Source: Rhyzopertha dominica
Lineage: Eukaryota; Arthropoda; Insecta; Coleoptera; Bostrichidae
Assembly (NCBI GenBank): GCA_025024175.1
Contig: QCXZ01000045.1
Location: 4,590,649-4,654,648 of the forward strand
Direction: 5' to 3'
Length of the DNA: 64,000 nucleotides
Shown piece after piece: positions 21,826 to 34,700 of this stretch. Under the pieces are notes generated by a model. It saw nothing but the letters and a program-made list of their open reading frames with translations. It made no database searches and was not told the DNA's origin. The position numbers were made by a program, and so were the translations under genes. Numbering within the stretch: the stretch's first letter is position 1; every line of letters starts with the position of its first letter.

Positions 21826-22236
21826 TTGGGTGTTTAGGGACTTAATAAGATCTTTTAACAACTGCAAATAACTGTCACCAGTCAAATTGCCTTAAAAAAA
21901 GTGGCCCGATAATACGGTCGTCCAGAATGCCCATACCCAATAGTCAATAGTATAATTTTTTATGCGTTTGTGTGTGACAGTGACTAAAACTATGTGGGTT
22001 GATATCACCCCAGTAACAATAATTATGCCTGTTCACTTAACCGTTCAACAAAAACGCACTTTAATCAGAAAAAAAATGTTGAAAAAACGCTCAGTAAAGT
22101 TTTCGTAATACTGTAAAAATCTATCGGGATTATCATTGTTTAATTCTTGGAAAAGTTTTATTTTGTATGTATGAAACTTATGATTTTTGACAGTCCGATG
22201 AACACTACTTCTTTTAGACTCTAGATTTTTTAGCAA
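21826..22236 (-). pseudogene. DUF4817-family transposase relic, central part
   Basis: Minus strand from 22236: SKRSSVHRTVKNHKFHTYKI and KLFQELNNDN, the second helix-turn-helix and linker of the insect transposases (relatives read KFHPYKI.LVQELNEDD). After a frame shift come FLLNG, VNRHNYCYWGDINPH, GILDDRIIGPLFF and GNLTGDSYLQLLKDL. The first catalytic Asp would lie at SDQSAFLLNG and appears to have survived. The C-terminal half is lost at the gag relic border. Confidence 0.75.
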
Positions 22237-22239
22237 TCT

Positions 22240-25200
22240 CTCACAGATTGCCTGTTATCCATTAAAAGATGATCAAGAACAATTTTGTTATTTTTTGTTA
22301 TTTTCACAGTTTTACTAGTATGCTAGTTAAATTATTTGTTCTAACCTAACCATTTTATACATTGTGGAACTTTTTAGTCGAAATAAAGGTTAGACAACAT
22401 TTCTCAGTCCGAGAGTGTTCTAGATTGACAAATGTGAATATTTCAATCAGCCTTATACAATTTTGTGATTCTAAAAAGAGGATCGTTCAAATTAAAAAAA
22501 AATAATGGTTGCATAGACAATGAAAGCAGCTTCAAAATTACGTATCATTCGACCCTTCTTGCTATTTAACTCTTCTAAGGGGCAACTCTAGCTGCTAGAG
22601 GAATGCAAAAATAAATTTGAAAGCAATATGAATCAACTTTTTGACAAAATCGGAAATTTTTTGGGGGTGCAAATTTTAGTTAAAATAATGGTACGCAGAA
22701 TTAGCACAGACACAAAGTGCGATTAACTGACGAAACGCCTGACTGAATGACCTGCTTCCTGGCTCAGGTGGCTAGCATAATAAAGAACACACGCAGACCC
22801 CGTCTGAAGCTATGCAGCAAAGTAAATAATACTGCAAATATGGGTTACCGTAATATAATATTCATCCGCATTGTCTTCACAATTCGACAATTCTGCACGA
22901 CAAAGTATACAAACAGCATGAACAGTTATTGGAGCGGGAGCACACAAATACCAGAGATTACTGTTAGACAGCAGTTTTATTATTGTTGTTGGGACCTGGA
23001 CGAAAAAAAATTAGGTATAATTTGGAACGAAATGTGTGCAATTTGCGTTGGCAGTGCAATTAATTTACCATTAACGTTTCTTTTGTTCGTCTTTTGTTAA
23101 TGACTATTTCGCCAGTCTAGTTCAGCGTTTGACCGAAAAAATGATGGTCTTCCCTAACGCGGACTAATATGGGAAACGACGGTGTTTGACGAAGATGCTG
23201 AGTGTAATCTTCGCGAGAACATCAGCGTTTTGTTTCTTTTGTTAAGCGAGCGCAAGAGCGTTGCGACTTGGAATTTCGGATCGAAACCCCAATAAAAACA
23301 TCACATTCTCAAAAAGAGTGTGTAAAACTGTATTGGAGCAAGACGAACTATCTATTTCTATTTACTTTTATCTATGAAGTCAAAATTCAAGAACTATAAT
23401 TTAGCACAAAATGCAGGGATGTAAATATTCCTTTATATACAGAATATACTTGTTTGTATTGTAGAACTGATCTTTTACTATAATATTTAGCTGTATAGGG
23501 TGTTTAGTTTTTGCTGGGTTGAAGAAAATATACTTTTTAGACACTAACCCACTAATTTAATAGGTATACAAGCCTTTCCATAGTGCTTTAAATTTAATTT
23601 AAAATAGTATTATAGTTACGCAATCAAAATATTGCATGATTGGACAGTAAATGTGTGGAAAAGAATTGAATTCGTCGATGCTCATTCGATTAACATATAT
23701 TTCTAAATCTTAACTAATGCATTATTAGAATTACTAAAAAATGTTTCCGACAAAAAAAACATGTGGTATATTCTAAGTGAAAAGTGAGTAAGGTAAGTCC
23801 ATCCATACACATCTTTATACTANAAATATGCATTTTTTTAAACTAATTAATTACCTAATCGTTTGGATTGGCAATGAAAAACATAATAAGAATCGCATTT
23901 TCCAAAGTAACGCAAAAAATATCAACAAATGGTGTTTTTGCCTTTTTTTTAATTACTTCGGTCTATTGATATGAAAATAACTATGTATTATGATTTATAC
24001 AAAAACTGTATTCAAAGCAACAAAAAAGGGTTCGTTAAAAATTGATTTCGACAATTCCAAAATTTTCGTACACAAAAGTAGAGGTAGATAATAGATTTTT
24101 TCTAAAGTTACGACTATTCTTAACCCTAACCTAAATATGCATTTACCTAAGACAGGTAATTTCGAAACACGAAAATACTATAAGTGTGTTCTTCCTTACC
24201 CGGCAAAGAAAATACTATAAAATTGCAACACCGCAAACAATTGAAAATTTAAATAAAATATTTTCATTTAACTCAAAGCTCTGTCGGAAGGGTTAAAAAT
24301 CAGTGGGTTGGTATTTAAAAAAAGTATATCTCTGTACAGCCTGGCAAAAATTAAACACGTAATGATATAGCTCTCCAATACCAATACAACTAATTAAAGT
24401 ACTAAACATTCTATACTTGAAATACTAGTACCGGTACCCATTAAGGCAGCCAGGTGGCTTTGTCGACGTGTCAATTTATTACTGATAGATGTCATTGCCG
24501 TCTATAATATTTTTCTACTAACACCAATTCTATGCCTTGCTATATGCACTGGACCTAAACTACACTCATGAGCTATAATGATAGCGAAATAGACTTATCT
24601 GTAGTCTGTAGTTGGTAACAGTGCAGGCATCATAGCATAGACAGGCATTTTACTTTTCTACTTATGTTAACATCCATAAAACGGTAATAAACAATGGAGA
24701 AATGTAAAAAAACATATTTCTGGTGCTAAGTATCCTGAACGATCGGTGTCCAAATAAAAAAGGTCGTTTACATTCTTAAAATGTTAAAGTTTAAAGAAAA
24801 ACGATTAGAATTTCATATTCTTTCATGTATTGAATACGTTTAAGAATTTTTTTTGACAGAAGTGATGACTTACCTGAGTTGTTTAGTTTATTGATATTGC
24901 TTAATAATAATAATGTAAACTATCAAATTATATATGAATTATCATCCACAATATTTGTGCAAATAAATATGTTTACATTTGTCGTACATGTGCAAATATT
25001 CACAATTCAAAAACCTTGTTTCGACACAGACAAATCAATGAAATATGTTTATTAGCACACAAGCAATTAAAGCATGTGGCAAACCGCGGAACAAGACAAT
25101 ATCGTTAAAATAATAAATGTGAAGGTAATAAAATATATTCTTTACTTTACCAGAGCAAATAGGAAGTGTTTAAAGCTATTACAAGAAAATTAATTCATTG

Positions 25201-25600
25201 CGCTCTTCCTTCGTGTTAAACCGACAAGGAACTTGCTAATAATCTGTTTGCGGTACAACACCTAATATTAATTAAGCTCTTACTTGTTTATCAGAAGATA
25301 AAAACTCAGTATTTGGTTATTACTTAAACGGGGTAATAAATAAAAAAAGAAAAGATTTACTGTGAGTTTATGTCATTCCAACAGATCGGTACTTACTCAG
25401 TATTAGAAAGGGCAAAGAGTTCTTCTTTTTCTATTTTGCACTATTTAAAGTTTAATGGGCAATCTATTGCAAAAAATGATTATTTTAATCACCATTATGC
25501 TTCCTTGTATTAACGGACACTGTGAAATTTTCGATTTATTTGCTTGTATTGGTGTGTTCCATTAACAAATGATTACATAGGATAATCATTATTGCATTAG
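22240..25600. other. Long AT-rich stretch, one dispersed 40-bp repeat
   Basis: No gene recognised. A slightly GC-richer block occurs at about 23110-23330. ACTGACGAAACGCC at 22730 resembles the terminal repeat of the MULE at 59.6 kb. The 117-codon frame at 22747 looks random. Confidence 0.45.
24612..24651 (+). repeat. 40-bp dispersed repeat, copy 3
   Basis: Diverged copy of 1593-1633 (TTGGTAACAGTGCAGGCATC to GGCATTTT). Confidence 0.5.
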
Positions 25601-25608
25601 CAATTTGA

Positions 25609-25640
25609 TCTAAATAAATAATTAAATAAATAAATAAATA
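25609..25640 (+). repeat. (AAAT)n microsatellite
   Basis: Interrupted run of AAAT units. Confidence 0.8.
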
Positions 25641-25726
25641 CAGTTCCATCACTAACGAATGTAGTTTCCTAGCGAAGAAATTCTTTAAAATTAGTTTCTA
25701 TGTCAGTGGTACTTGTATCGAATATA

Positions 25727-27062
25727 CGAGGCATGTTTTTTAAGTAAGTACCGTTTTGGAATTAAAAAAAGACGTGCAAAGATATCCCAATAATTTTATC
25801 TTACATGAAAGCCTGTACCTTAACCTACTTTTCTACATAATTTCCGTGAATGTTGAGGCACTTGTCATAACGTGGCACCAGTTTTTGAATACCCTCCTCA
25901 TAAAATTCTGCCGCCTGACTTGTTAACCACTGTATCACAAATGTTTCGACTTCGTTATCGTCTTGAAGACGCTGACCACCCAGGTGTTTCTTCAAGTGCA
26001 GGAACAAATGGTAGTCGCTGGGCGCCAGATCAGGGCTGTATGGAGGATGATCTAGAGTTTCCCATTTAAAAGATTTGATGAGATCTTTGGTCCGATTAGC
26101 CACATGTAGACGGGCATTGTCATGCAGCAAAACGATACCCTTACTCAACTTGCCACGTCTTTTGTTCTGGATTGTACGACGAAGATTGTTCAATGTCTTA
26201 CAATAAGACGCTGCATTGATTGTCTCATTACGAGGCAGAAACTCCACTAGCAATACTCCTTTTTTGTCCCAAAAACTGTGCACATGATTTTCCGGGCAGA
26301 AATTGTTTGCTTAAACTTCACTTTTTTGGGTGATGATGAATGTCGCCATTCCATGGATTGTTGTTTCGATTTTGGTGTGACGTAGGCCACCCATGTTTCG
26401 TCACCAGTAACAATTGGTCTAAAAAATCTTCACCTTCATTGTGGTACCGCTCAAGGAAAGTCAATGCACTGCCTAAACGTTGGGTTTTGTGCAAATTCGT
26501 CAACATTTTCGGAACCCAACGTGAACACCATTTCCGGTAATTCAAGTTCTCGGTCACAATGCGATACAAAACACTACGAGAATATTGAGGAAAGCAGTCG
26601 CACAATGATGAAATTGTAAAGCGTCTGTTTTCTCTCACCTTTTCGTTTACTTTGTGCACCAAATCTTCATTAGCGACCGAAGGACGCCCACTCCGTTCTT
26701 CATCATGCACATTTGTGCGGCCATCCATAAATGCTCTCACCCATTTCCTTACCATTCCATCACTCATAATGTTTTGTCCCTAAACTTCACAGATCTCACG
26801 ATGAATATCGATCGGTTTTACGCCTTTAGCACTAAGAAATCGTATAACAGCCCGTACTTCACAATCGGCGGGACTCACGATTGTCGCAGGCATCTTAAAC
26901 ACTCAGTAAACAACGTATACAATGAAGAATCAAACTGTAATGGCGTCAGTGCGTAGACAAGAGATGTAGGTATTAGGTAACCAGCGCGCATGCTCGGAAC
27001 GCCGATCATAGCGCTACGGCGGAGGAATCGCAAAACGGTACTTACTTAAAAAACATGCCTCG
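25727..27062 (-). mobile_element. Full-length mariner transposon, 1336 bp
   Basis: Perfect 32-bp terminal inverted repeats beginning CGAGGCATGTTTTTTAAGTA (25727-25758 and 27031-27062), flanked by TA at 25725-25726 and 27063-27064. It is inserted in a degenerate ~15-bp tandem repeat (TTGTATCGAATAC) visible on both sides. The identical termini suggest a fairly recent arrival, but the transposase has three lesions. It could still be mobilised if an active relative exists in the genome. Confidence 0.95.
25825..26893 (-). pseudogene. Mariner transposase with one stop and two frameshifts
   Basis: Start ATG at 26893 (MPATIVSPADCEVRAVIRFL); stop of the last frame at 25825. N-terminal helix-turn-helix about residues 1-110 (MVRKWVRAFMDGRTNVHDEE, RSGRP). 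Catalytic triad: DETWVAYV, LLHDNARLHV and YSPDLAPSDYHLF, spaced as in DD34D mariners; C-terminus LVPRYDKCLNIHGNYVEK. Lesions: in-frame TAG at 26780-26782 (about codon 38), a one-base loss near 26411-26416 just before the first Asp, and another near 26271-26275 before the FWDKKG motif. Apart from these the coding sequence is well preserved. Confidence 0.92.
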
Positions 27063-27064
27063 TA

Positions 27065-27182
27065 TGTACCGAATAGTTGTAACAAATACATATATTGAAT
27101 TCTTGTATCGAATACGTATATCCAGTAGCTGTATGGAATACCTGTATTGAATTCTTATATCGAATACTTGTATGGAATAAAT
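27065..27182 (+). repeat. Degenerate ~15-bp tandem repeat
   Basis: Repeats of the type TTGTATCGAATAC / CTGTATGGAATAC. The same motif precedes the mariner at about 25712-25724, so the transposon split the array. Confidence 0.6.
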
Positions 27183-27184
27183 GT

Positions 27185-28285
27185 GCTAAAGCTCATCCTC
27201 GCGTCCGAAAAATTTTGCACCGCAAAAAGTATCCATAACACTGAGCTTATTTTCAGGTAGTCGAGAGGATCTGCATTTTCTGTACTTAAATGAGATTTGT
27301 ATTATCGCATGTTGTAATCAATGGTCATTCTGATGGGTTGATTGTTAAGTTTAAAAAAAATACTGGGCAAAAACTTAAAATTATTTTTGTAATTTCAATA
27401 GCTCTCTAAATTTTTAAATTGATCGTTAATTTGCGGACGTATCTACTTGTTCTTTGTTCTAATTATCGCATCAACGTCAAAACTTGCTAAATTTGTCATC
27501 CTTGTGTTATTAGGTATTTCGGTTACTTTTTTCAAAATATAGTGAACAAACAGAGCCAAAGAAAAATTAATTAATCACACTACTGACAAAATAAAGAGGA
27601 TGTCAAAATGAAATTCAAAGCTAAATACAAACATTTACAGCTGCGATGAACACTGCCATCGTATAAGCGCACGTTAAAACCAGCAGCGTGCAATTTTTTT
27701 TATTAGCTGCAGCTTGATTTCATACTTCCCACCTGGGCGTTTGTTTTTCTGGTTCAGTCTATAGAGAACGTGACAACTGTTGCGAATGCTTGGCTGCACG
27801 CTGAGAAGAAAGTCCATGCTTTGTCTATGGCAGGCCTCTTAATAAAGAACGCTCAATCCAGAGTTTGGCTGGATTTCTTGAGGCCTTTCGCAATACGTAT
27901 CCGCTAACTTCAATTAAAAAATTAATTGCATTAAATTTCTATATCTTTGTTTGTTTGATGTTAGCAACTGGCACAATGCATTTTCGCAGGTGAACGTGAC
28001 TCAGAAATGTAGAAATTTTGCAGGATAAGCTTTCTGTTTGAATAATGATAGGAATATGCATTTATGATATCTAGAAAAGTTGCAATATAGTGGAGTAAAA
28101 CATACTCGGAATTCTTATGTCGACATGGTTCCATTCTAATATATTTTTGAGCTGAACTGCTTTCTTTATAGGTTTCTTGCTGCACACTTTTGGTTTTCAT
28201 TTTGTGTATCAAAAATAGTGTGAGTTTTAAAGTCATCACGGTCTGCTGAAGTATTATAAGCTTCAGTCTGAAGGAATCTGAGTTA
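27185..28285. other. No recognised gene
   Basis: AT-rich. The 92-codon minus frame at 27961-28239 has no recognisable motif. Confidence 0.45.
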
Positions 28286-28290
28286 AGCAG

Positions 28291-28425
28291 AAAGAAAGTG
28301 TAACTGGCAACAATTGCGATCTGTATGGGAAATAAAGGTCATTGAAGAGATATGCTATTTGTTTCTGTACTTAAATGAACGCGATCCATTCTGAGATGCA
28401 ACAAGTCTCAGCATATCTTTGGTGA
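28291..28425 (+). repeat. ~130-bp diverged direct duplication, copy A
   Basis: AACTGGCAACAATTGCGA through GATCCATTCTGAG recurs at 28562-28690 with scattered substitutions and small indels; the copies are about 275 bp apart. Confidence 0.75.
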
Positions 28426-28561
28426 CCAACTAAGGCAAAATCATATTGAAACAATAGCGTCACAAGACAAGAAAAATGGAAGACAATATCATACTTAGAA
28501 CAAGCAACTAGAGTGGAGAAACTATTGTAAACAAACTTGTATGCAAAACTTAGGTACATGG

Positions 28562-28690
28562 TAGAAAGAAAATTTAACTGGCAACAACTGCGAGCTGTAC
28601 TTGAAATAAAGGCCATGGAAGGAATACGTTATTCGTTTCTGTGGTTAAATAAACACGATCCATTCTGAGTAATGTCTCAGCACAATGAGT
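28562..28690 (+). repeat. ~130-bp diverged direct duplication, copy B
   Basis: Partner of 28291-28425, same orientation. Confidence 0.75.
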
Positions 28691-29875
28691 ATATTAATTG
28701 TTCATGAATTTTTGCTAAAACGAAGCTTTCTAATCAATTTTTGTGACCACCTATAAGAAGTTACTTTAAACATTTAGTTTTCAGCTATATATAGGCTCCT
28801 ATTTTAGATTTTCGCCAGCTTTCGCCATCTTGTTAAACACTTTCTTGATGATGTTCAGTTTGTCTACTGCAGTTTACATAACGTAGCTATATCAAAGAAT
28901 GAAAACGGCATATTACAGCAGAAATAAATGTCTTTGAGTTAGAAATGCTCACCTTTGAGTCTAAGAATATTAATTGTAATTTCTAGTAATAATTACTTAT
29001 TTTTCACAGCCACATACCTATTGTGCTACACTTTAGGTACAGCCCAGCAACAAATCGTAATACTGTGTTCTAAAATACCTACATTTGCAAACTGAAAAAT
29101 AGCACTCGGAAAGCGGTGTAGCGATGTATTTTCAACATTATATCGAGAGCATTTTGCAGCAAAAAAATGCAAGGGAACTGAGTGATGTGCTTGAGGATAT
29201 TGTTAAAGTAATAAACTTTATTGAAACCCGTGCCTTTATCGTTTGTTTGCAAAATCTTTTAAAGACCTGATGTCGAAACAGATATTTATTATTAGATGGA
29301 TGGCAAAGTTTAAGTTGATTAACAAACAAAACAAAAAGCCGATCTTGACGTGTTTTGCAAAAATGGTTTATGGCCAACAATACTGTGGTACTTATTAGAT
29401 ATTTGTGCGAAATCCAAACGATCTCTGCTTGTTTTTTATGCATAAATAGAGGGTGTCCCAACGTTCCGAGAAAGCTCCATAACTTGTTTATTATTAGAGA
29501 TAATGATTTTTTAAATTATAGCTGCTTTCTGATGCGCATTTAAAACAGTTTTTTTATGTTTTATATATTTCTTAATGGAATCTACACAGTACGATTTTAA
29601 TTTTGGATTCACTATTTTTTTACCAATCGAATGTAATCGAATGTTAAAATCCAGGTTGCTATCCTAAAACAACTAAATTTCGAGAAACTTCTTTGTTCTG
29701 GATAGGAAAATAACAATCAGTGGGCCTTAAGTATAAAAAAAATGGCAAAGAAAATAAACAAAAATATGAAATTGGAATTTGTTTTACTGTTACAAGAAAA
29801 TGTATGTACAATTGAGTCAGAGAAATCAAGGTAAGTAAGCAAATTAAGCAGAACAATTTAAAAAAATAATAAAAA
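28690..29875. other. No recognised gene
   Basis: AT-rich. AGGGTGTCCCAACGTTCCG near 29450 resembles the start of a DDE transposon terminal repeat and may bound the transposase relic at 29.9-30.4 kb; its partner was not found. Confidence 0.4.
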
Positions 29876-29879
29876 CAAA

Positions 29880-30420
29880 ATTTACACTTTTCTTTATAAC
29901 AGGTGCTCAAAGTTATATCATCTTCTTCTTCGTCCACATCTAAAAGATAGTTTAACACAATTTAGCATATCTACATTTTTAAACGGAATATATCGCGCCT
30001 TCTTTGTTTCGCATGTCCTCCGCAGTTGATGGTATAATCGTTGATTGACGTCAGTCAACGGTACAAGTGTACCTATACAGGTTTCATTAACAAATCCCCC
30101 AAGGGAGCAAGGTCGGGAGAACGAACAGGGCAACTGTTGGTTCCTACTTTGTCTATCCTGCGATTGGTAAAGGTTTCATCTAAAAATTTTAAAAAATCCA
30201 CATGTTCCTCATCTCATTCAAAACATCATCAAAAACGGAGCGATCACTTGGTCCCCAAGAATTGTGGCCCAAACATTCAATGACAATCTCTTTTGAAGAT
30301 CAAAAATTGTATATGCATCCAATGAAGGTTTGCATTCGCATAGCAATGAATGTAGTCTCGATTAACGGATCCATTACACTTAAATATTGTAATCACTCGA
30401 TTTTAAAAATCATCTCCTAA
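29880..30420 (-). pseudogene. DUF4817-family transposase relic, middle to C-terminal
   Basis: Reading down the minus strand from about 30400: GSVNRDYIHCYANANLHWM, then SLNVWATILGDQVIAPF, matching the block after the first catalytic Asp (relatives: NRHN.H.W...NPH, NVWAGILGD..GPF). After several shifts, CSFSRP and codons such as GTLVPLTDVN fit the end of the domain, and INCGGHAKQRRRDIF-like codons fit the C-terminus. The second Asp box is not readable. Heavily decayed. Confidence 0.65.
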
Positions 30421-31049
30421 AAGTTCTTGATGTAGCTGAAGGTGGTAGAAATGAAACTTGTTTTTTAACAAAATTTAATTAATGTTGGTTTGCAACATGT
30501 CAGTTTCTGCCTCAATTCTGGTCAAAATTAAAAGAACTTCCAACTGCAGGAAGCTTGAAACTTATTCTTCAATTTTTTAAATGCAATACTTTGTAGCAGT
30601 CTTACATCTGGCTATTTTTGATTCTAGATTCNTTGAGTCAATAAAATATTACAGNCCGCATCACCAAGACTAGTAAAATTCGTTATGACACAATATTTCA
30701 GTAGGCACATGCAATTGAGTGAACTGAGCATGTTGCAAGTATTAAACACTCGAAAAATGCGGCTACCATTCAGATATAAAAATGCATTTATTTACTTTAA
30801 TTTTAATTTGTTTGCAAGCATTTGGAGCGCACGGCTTTTTAAACATTTTGAAATTTTGGCATAAAAGCACCCCTCTATAAAAGTGTTATTACCTTCCGTT
30901 TAAACCACTTATTAATCATTAAAACGCAACGAAGGAAAGGAAAAACGCAATTGCTGACAATTAACACATCACACCCCATTATCTCTAGTCTCGACCAATC
31001 CAAATCTCCAAACATTTCACCCAAATTCCAACACAATCTCAAGCATGCA

Positions 31050-31763
31050 GGACCAACCTGGTACACACACCTGGTCNGTTTGTGTCCTAACGATTGGCAG
31101 CGCTCGCGCACTAGTCCGTTTCCGTTCGTCAGGNTGGCACGCGGACCCCGAAGTCCAAAGTCCAGTTTACATTGCAAAAAAATCCCCTTCGCACCTGAGC
31201 ACCCCCGCCTCCTCCCGGTGATCCCTAGGTGCCCACGGGAGCNCCTGGATGGGCGAAAGCCCTCTGATAACCGGNGTTCGTCTAATAAAACCTCGAAAAC
31301 TGTCGAGCGACGACGACGCCACGGCGCTTCGGGGCCCTGCCGGTCGGTTTCTCCAGTTTAAACCGAGCTTTCAGAAGACAGGGTTCGACGCACTGGGTCC
31401 TGCTCTCGCTGCCTCAGTTCACCACAGAACAGCGCAGGTAGAAATACGAGGCGGCGGGTATTATTGAATCGAAAAAAAATAAATACCGTGAATGAAACAG
31501 AGGACTGCTGCAAACGCGCGTGCATCCGAAACAAAATCGAATCGATCGTCAACTCGCGCGTCCCGGAACAATCGACGATCGCACAGTGCCAGTGTTCCTT
31601 TTTTTATCCACCGGGATTAACCCCCTCGCATGACACGAACCCCCGGAATTTCGTCCTGATCTTGTGATATCAGAGTGTGCTGTGCCCGTTTTTGGATAAA
31701 CCGCCGAGGAATGTGCCCCCGTTCGACCAGAAATGTGAAATAACAATCGCTAAGGTGACAAGG
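31050..31763 (+). promoter_or_regulatory. GC/CpG-rich block: candidate promoter and first non-coding exon
   Basis: Base composition shifts sharply from the AT-rich flanks to GC-rich with many CpGs (GTCGAGCGACGACGACGCC, CGCGTCCCGGAAC). An initiator-like TCAGTTC lies at about 31416. The block ends at ACAAG|GTAATT (about 31763/31764), an acceptable 5' splice site, after which composition falls back. Several short upstream-type ATGs end quickly, as in an untranslated leader. No known gene is identifiable. Undetermined bases occur at 31077, 31134, 31243 and 31275. It could instead be another kind of CpG-rich conserved DNA. Confidence 0.35.
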
Positions 31764-34700
31764 TAATTAGCGACCCTCAATTGTTTATTATGAGCGCGTT
31801 TCGACGAAACAAAAGCGTGATTGGCGATTGTTCTGGCTAATTCGGCTTTGTTTCGTGCTGTTTTGCAGAGTGCAGCGCGACTATCGTCGATATTCGATTG
31901 TAAATACGACGGTTTTAATACAAAATGGCGGCCCTATTCTATATCTTTTATACCTATATATAAAAAACTGAGGTGTGCTTCGGAATTCCAGAGCACACTT
32001 TATGAACTTGGGAGAATGCTGTGGCCTACCAACAAGGAATACGTCGGTTGTTGACTTAATTTTGTAGTTGATGGCTCTGTACTATCTTATTAACAGGTTG
32101 TTTATGCCTGTTTTTCGCTTTTTATGTTTAATTTCGTATTCAAACATTTCGTATCTTCTGCATCTCCACCACGGCCGGCGTCTCAATTTGTTGTACCTGA
32201 ACAAATATTTTGTGAAAGTAAATAAGGTTTATAATAGTAATGCAAATATGTGCTCAGTATCTATTCTGCATCGTGTGTGTGTTAGTTTTGTGGGATTTGC
32301 GTTAACTATAGTGCTTGTGTGCTATACCCAAATATTTGTGTAGAGAAATGTAAATATGTAATTATCAAAATGTTCAAGTGTCGTAGATGTAAGTAGGTAC
32401 CCGAATCTCTGAACTTGGTAGGTACTGTTTGACCCGGTTATCTTTTTTTTTCGTAAAATGGATTAAGAAAACTCCAAACAACACTAATAAAGTTTTTTTT
32501 TAATATAGGTACTGGTTTCTTGCATAAAAGTTAGGTATTTATTAAAATGAAGCACAGAGTGCTGAAAGAAATATTTTGTATCCACTTGAAATTTTGTGAT
32601 GTTCGAATAAAAAGACGGTCAGTAAATTAGAGTCTGGCCGTATATACTGCGTTCCATTAGAAAAACAAGAACAACAAACACATTGACAAAAGCAAATTAA
32701 GTTTTCCTTACATATTAATGCCAACCTTTTTATATAATTATAGCTACAGATTTTTTTCATAATTTGAGCTCCTCCTTAGATTTAGAGCTTTAATGTTTCT
32801 TCCTTCGAGAAAGCTCGACATTATTTGGCAATATGAATATTAGTAAAATCTTTCAGTAATGGGGAACATTATTAAGGATGTGTAGACGCTGAGGATCTGG
32901 CAGTAAGGTTTCGACTATTAACATGAATCGCGAAACACACTTGAAAAAGGTTGATAAGTTGGCCCAAAAGTTGATAAGTTAGCCCAAACGTTGTAAAACA
33001 TATTCAAAATTTAGAAGATAAGTAAATTAGCAATCGTTTATTTATCTTCTACCTACTGCTTAGTTTCATTATGTGATAAATAATGCCAACTTGATGTTAT
33101 ATGTTGATAAGTTTTGTATTATTTCATTGTACCTACCAGCAAACGAATCTACCTACAATATGTGATATTTGTTTGATTTGGCAACCACAGGCTTCATCTA
33201 TTACGTCACATTTATGCAGATTTATATTTTTTAGTTCCTAAAATCGACCATACTGACAACATGTAAACAGTCGAAACCACTCATCACGTTATAGTTTTAT
33301 TTCAGTTCTCATAACGTGCTTCTAACATTGCATGCAAAGGTAATTTTCATATAGGTATTTTATATCACTAATTTTAATTTGACTGAAACTACTCACATTC
33401 TTACTTTCAGAGCTTCTTGCCAATATTGCGCAAATGAATTTGCCTCAAAACTCTATAGTGTAACCTTTTCGCCATCGCCATGAAAATTTTTATTGGTGAA
33501 GGTGCAATTTATAATAAATCTTAAAAATATATGTTTATCTAGACTGTAGCTATACAATATTCAACATAATCTGCAAAATATTCTAATAAAAATCGTAAAA
33601 GATTTAGTGAATAGATATGAGAAATAAAATTTGGTAGACCGCTACAAATAAAACCAGCAAGTTATTACATATTTATATTTTAGACGTTAAAACTATAAAT
33701 TCAAATAAAGGAGATGTGAGTTGAAAAAGCATTATCTTGGTCCAAATACTTTAGATTTCATCAAATTAGTTCTAAAAAGTGTAAATTTTCTAAAGATTAT
33801 GGGTGCACGTTTAGTATAACATCATAACATCTGCTAATAAAATATTGGTAAAATTTACCGAAAGACATAGGTATCGTGTTGATTCATTAATAATTTTAGT
33901 GCCTCCCCGTCTTAAAACCGTAACCAACAGTATCTTCGACACACTTGAAGCTGAACAGGACCGTGTTCTAATATTTCAGTGTTTCATACTTAAGTTATAA
34001 CAAGCCTGCGATATAGTGGATTACACAAATAAATCGCTTAAAATTGAACGAAACGAAGGAAGAGTGTTTTAATTACGTCTACCAATTCTATCTGTTTTGT
34101 TTCCGTAAGAATTAGTTTTGTTATTTACAAGAGAAACTAAAAATANTTTTTCGACCCCATGAGGTCCAAGTAATAGGCAAATCCAAAGCAAATTTTTAGA
34201 AAGTGGTCAGTATTCGACCAAATTAATAGTTGTTTTCCTGGTACTTAGGGTAAAAGATTACGAATTGTAGTGGATATTTCCAAAATGTTTTCGATTTGAT
34301 AATGGCGAGACAGTGAAACATAGTTAAAAAAAATGAAAGAAAAATTCTTTTGCAACTGGCAGTTATAAAAGAGTCTTTCTCAAGGCATTTTTAAGGTGTG
34401 TAAAATCATGTTTCGTTAAAACAAAATACTAAATCTGTTTCTATTTTTGTTCTTTTTTTTCCACATCTTTGAGATGTTGAGGCCTTAGTCCAAGGATAAT
34501 AAACACATCAGCAGCGACGAAGACGTTGAAATAAAGTAAAATAAATTGAATTTTAGTTAATTTCTGCGTTAAGCTGCCAATAAACGAAAATTAAGCATAG
34601 TGAGATAAGATATAAAAATGATAAATTAGTGAAATCGAAAACACGGTATATATGTCAGCTAACTTTAGTATTTGTAGTCTATAGAATTATGTCAAATTTT

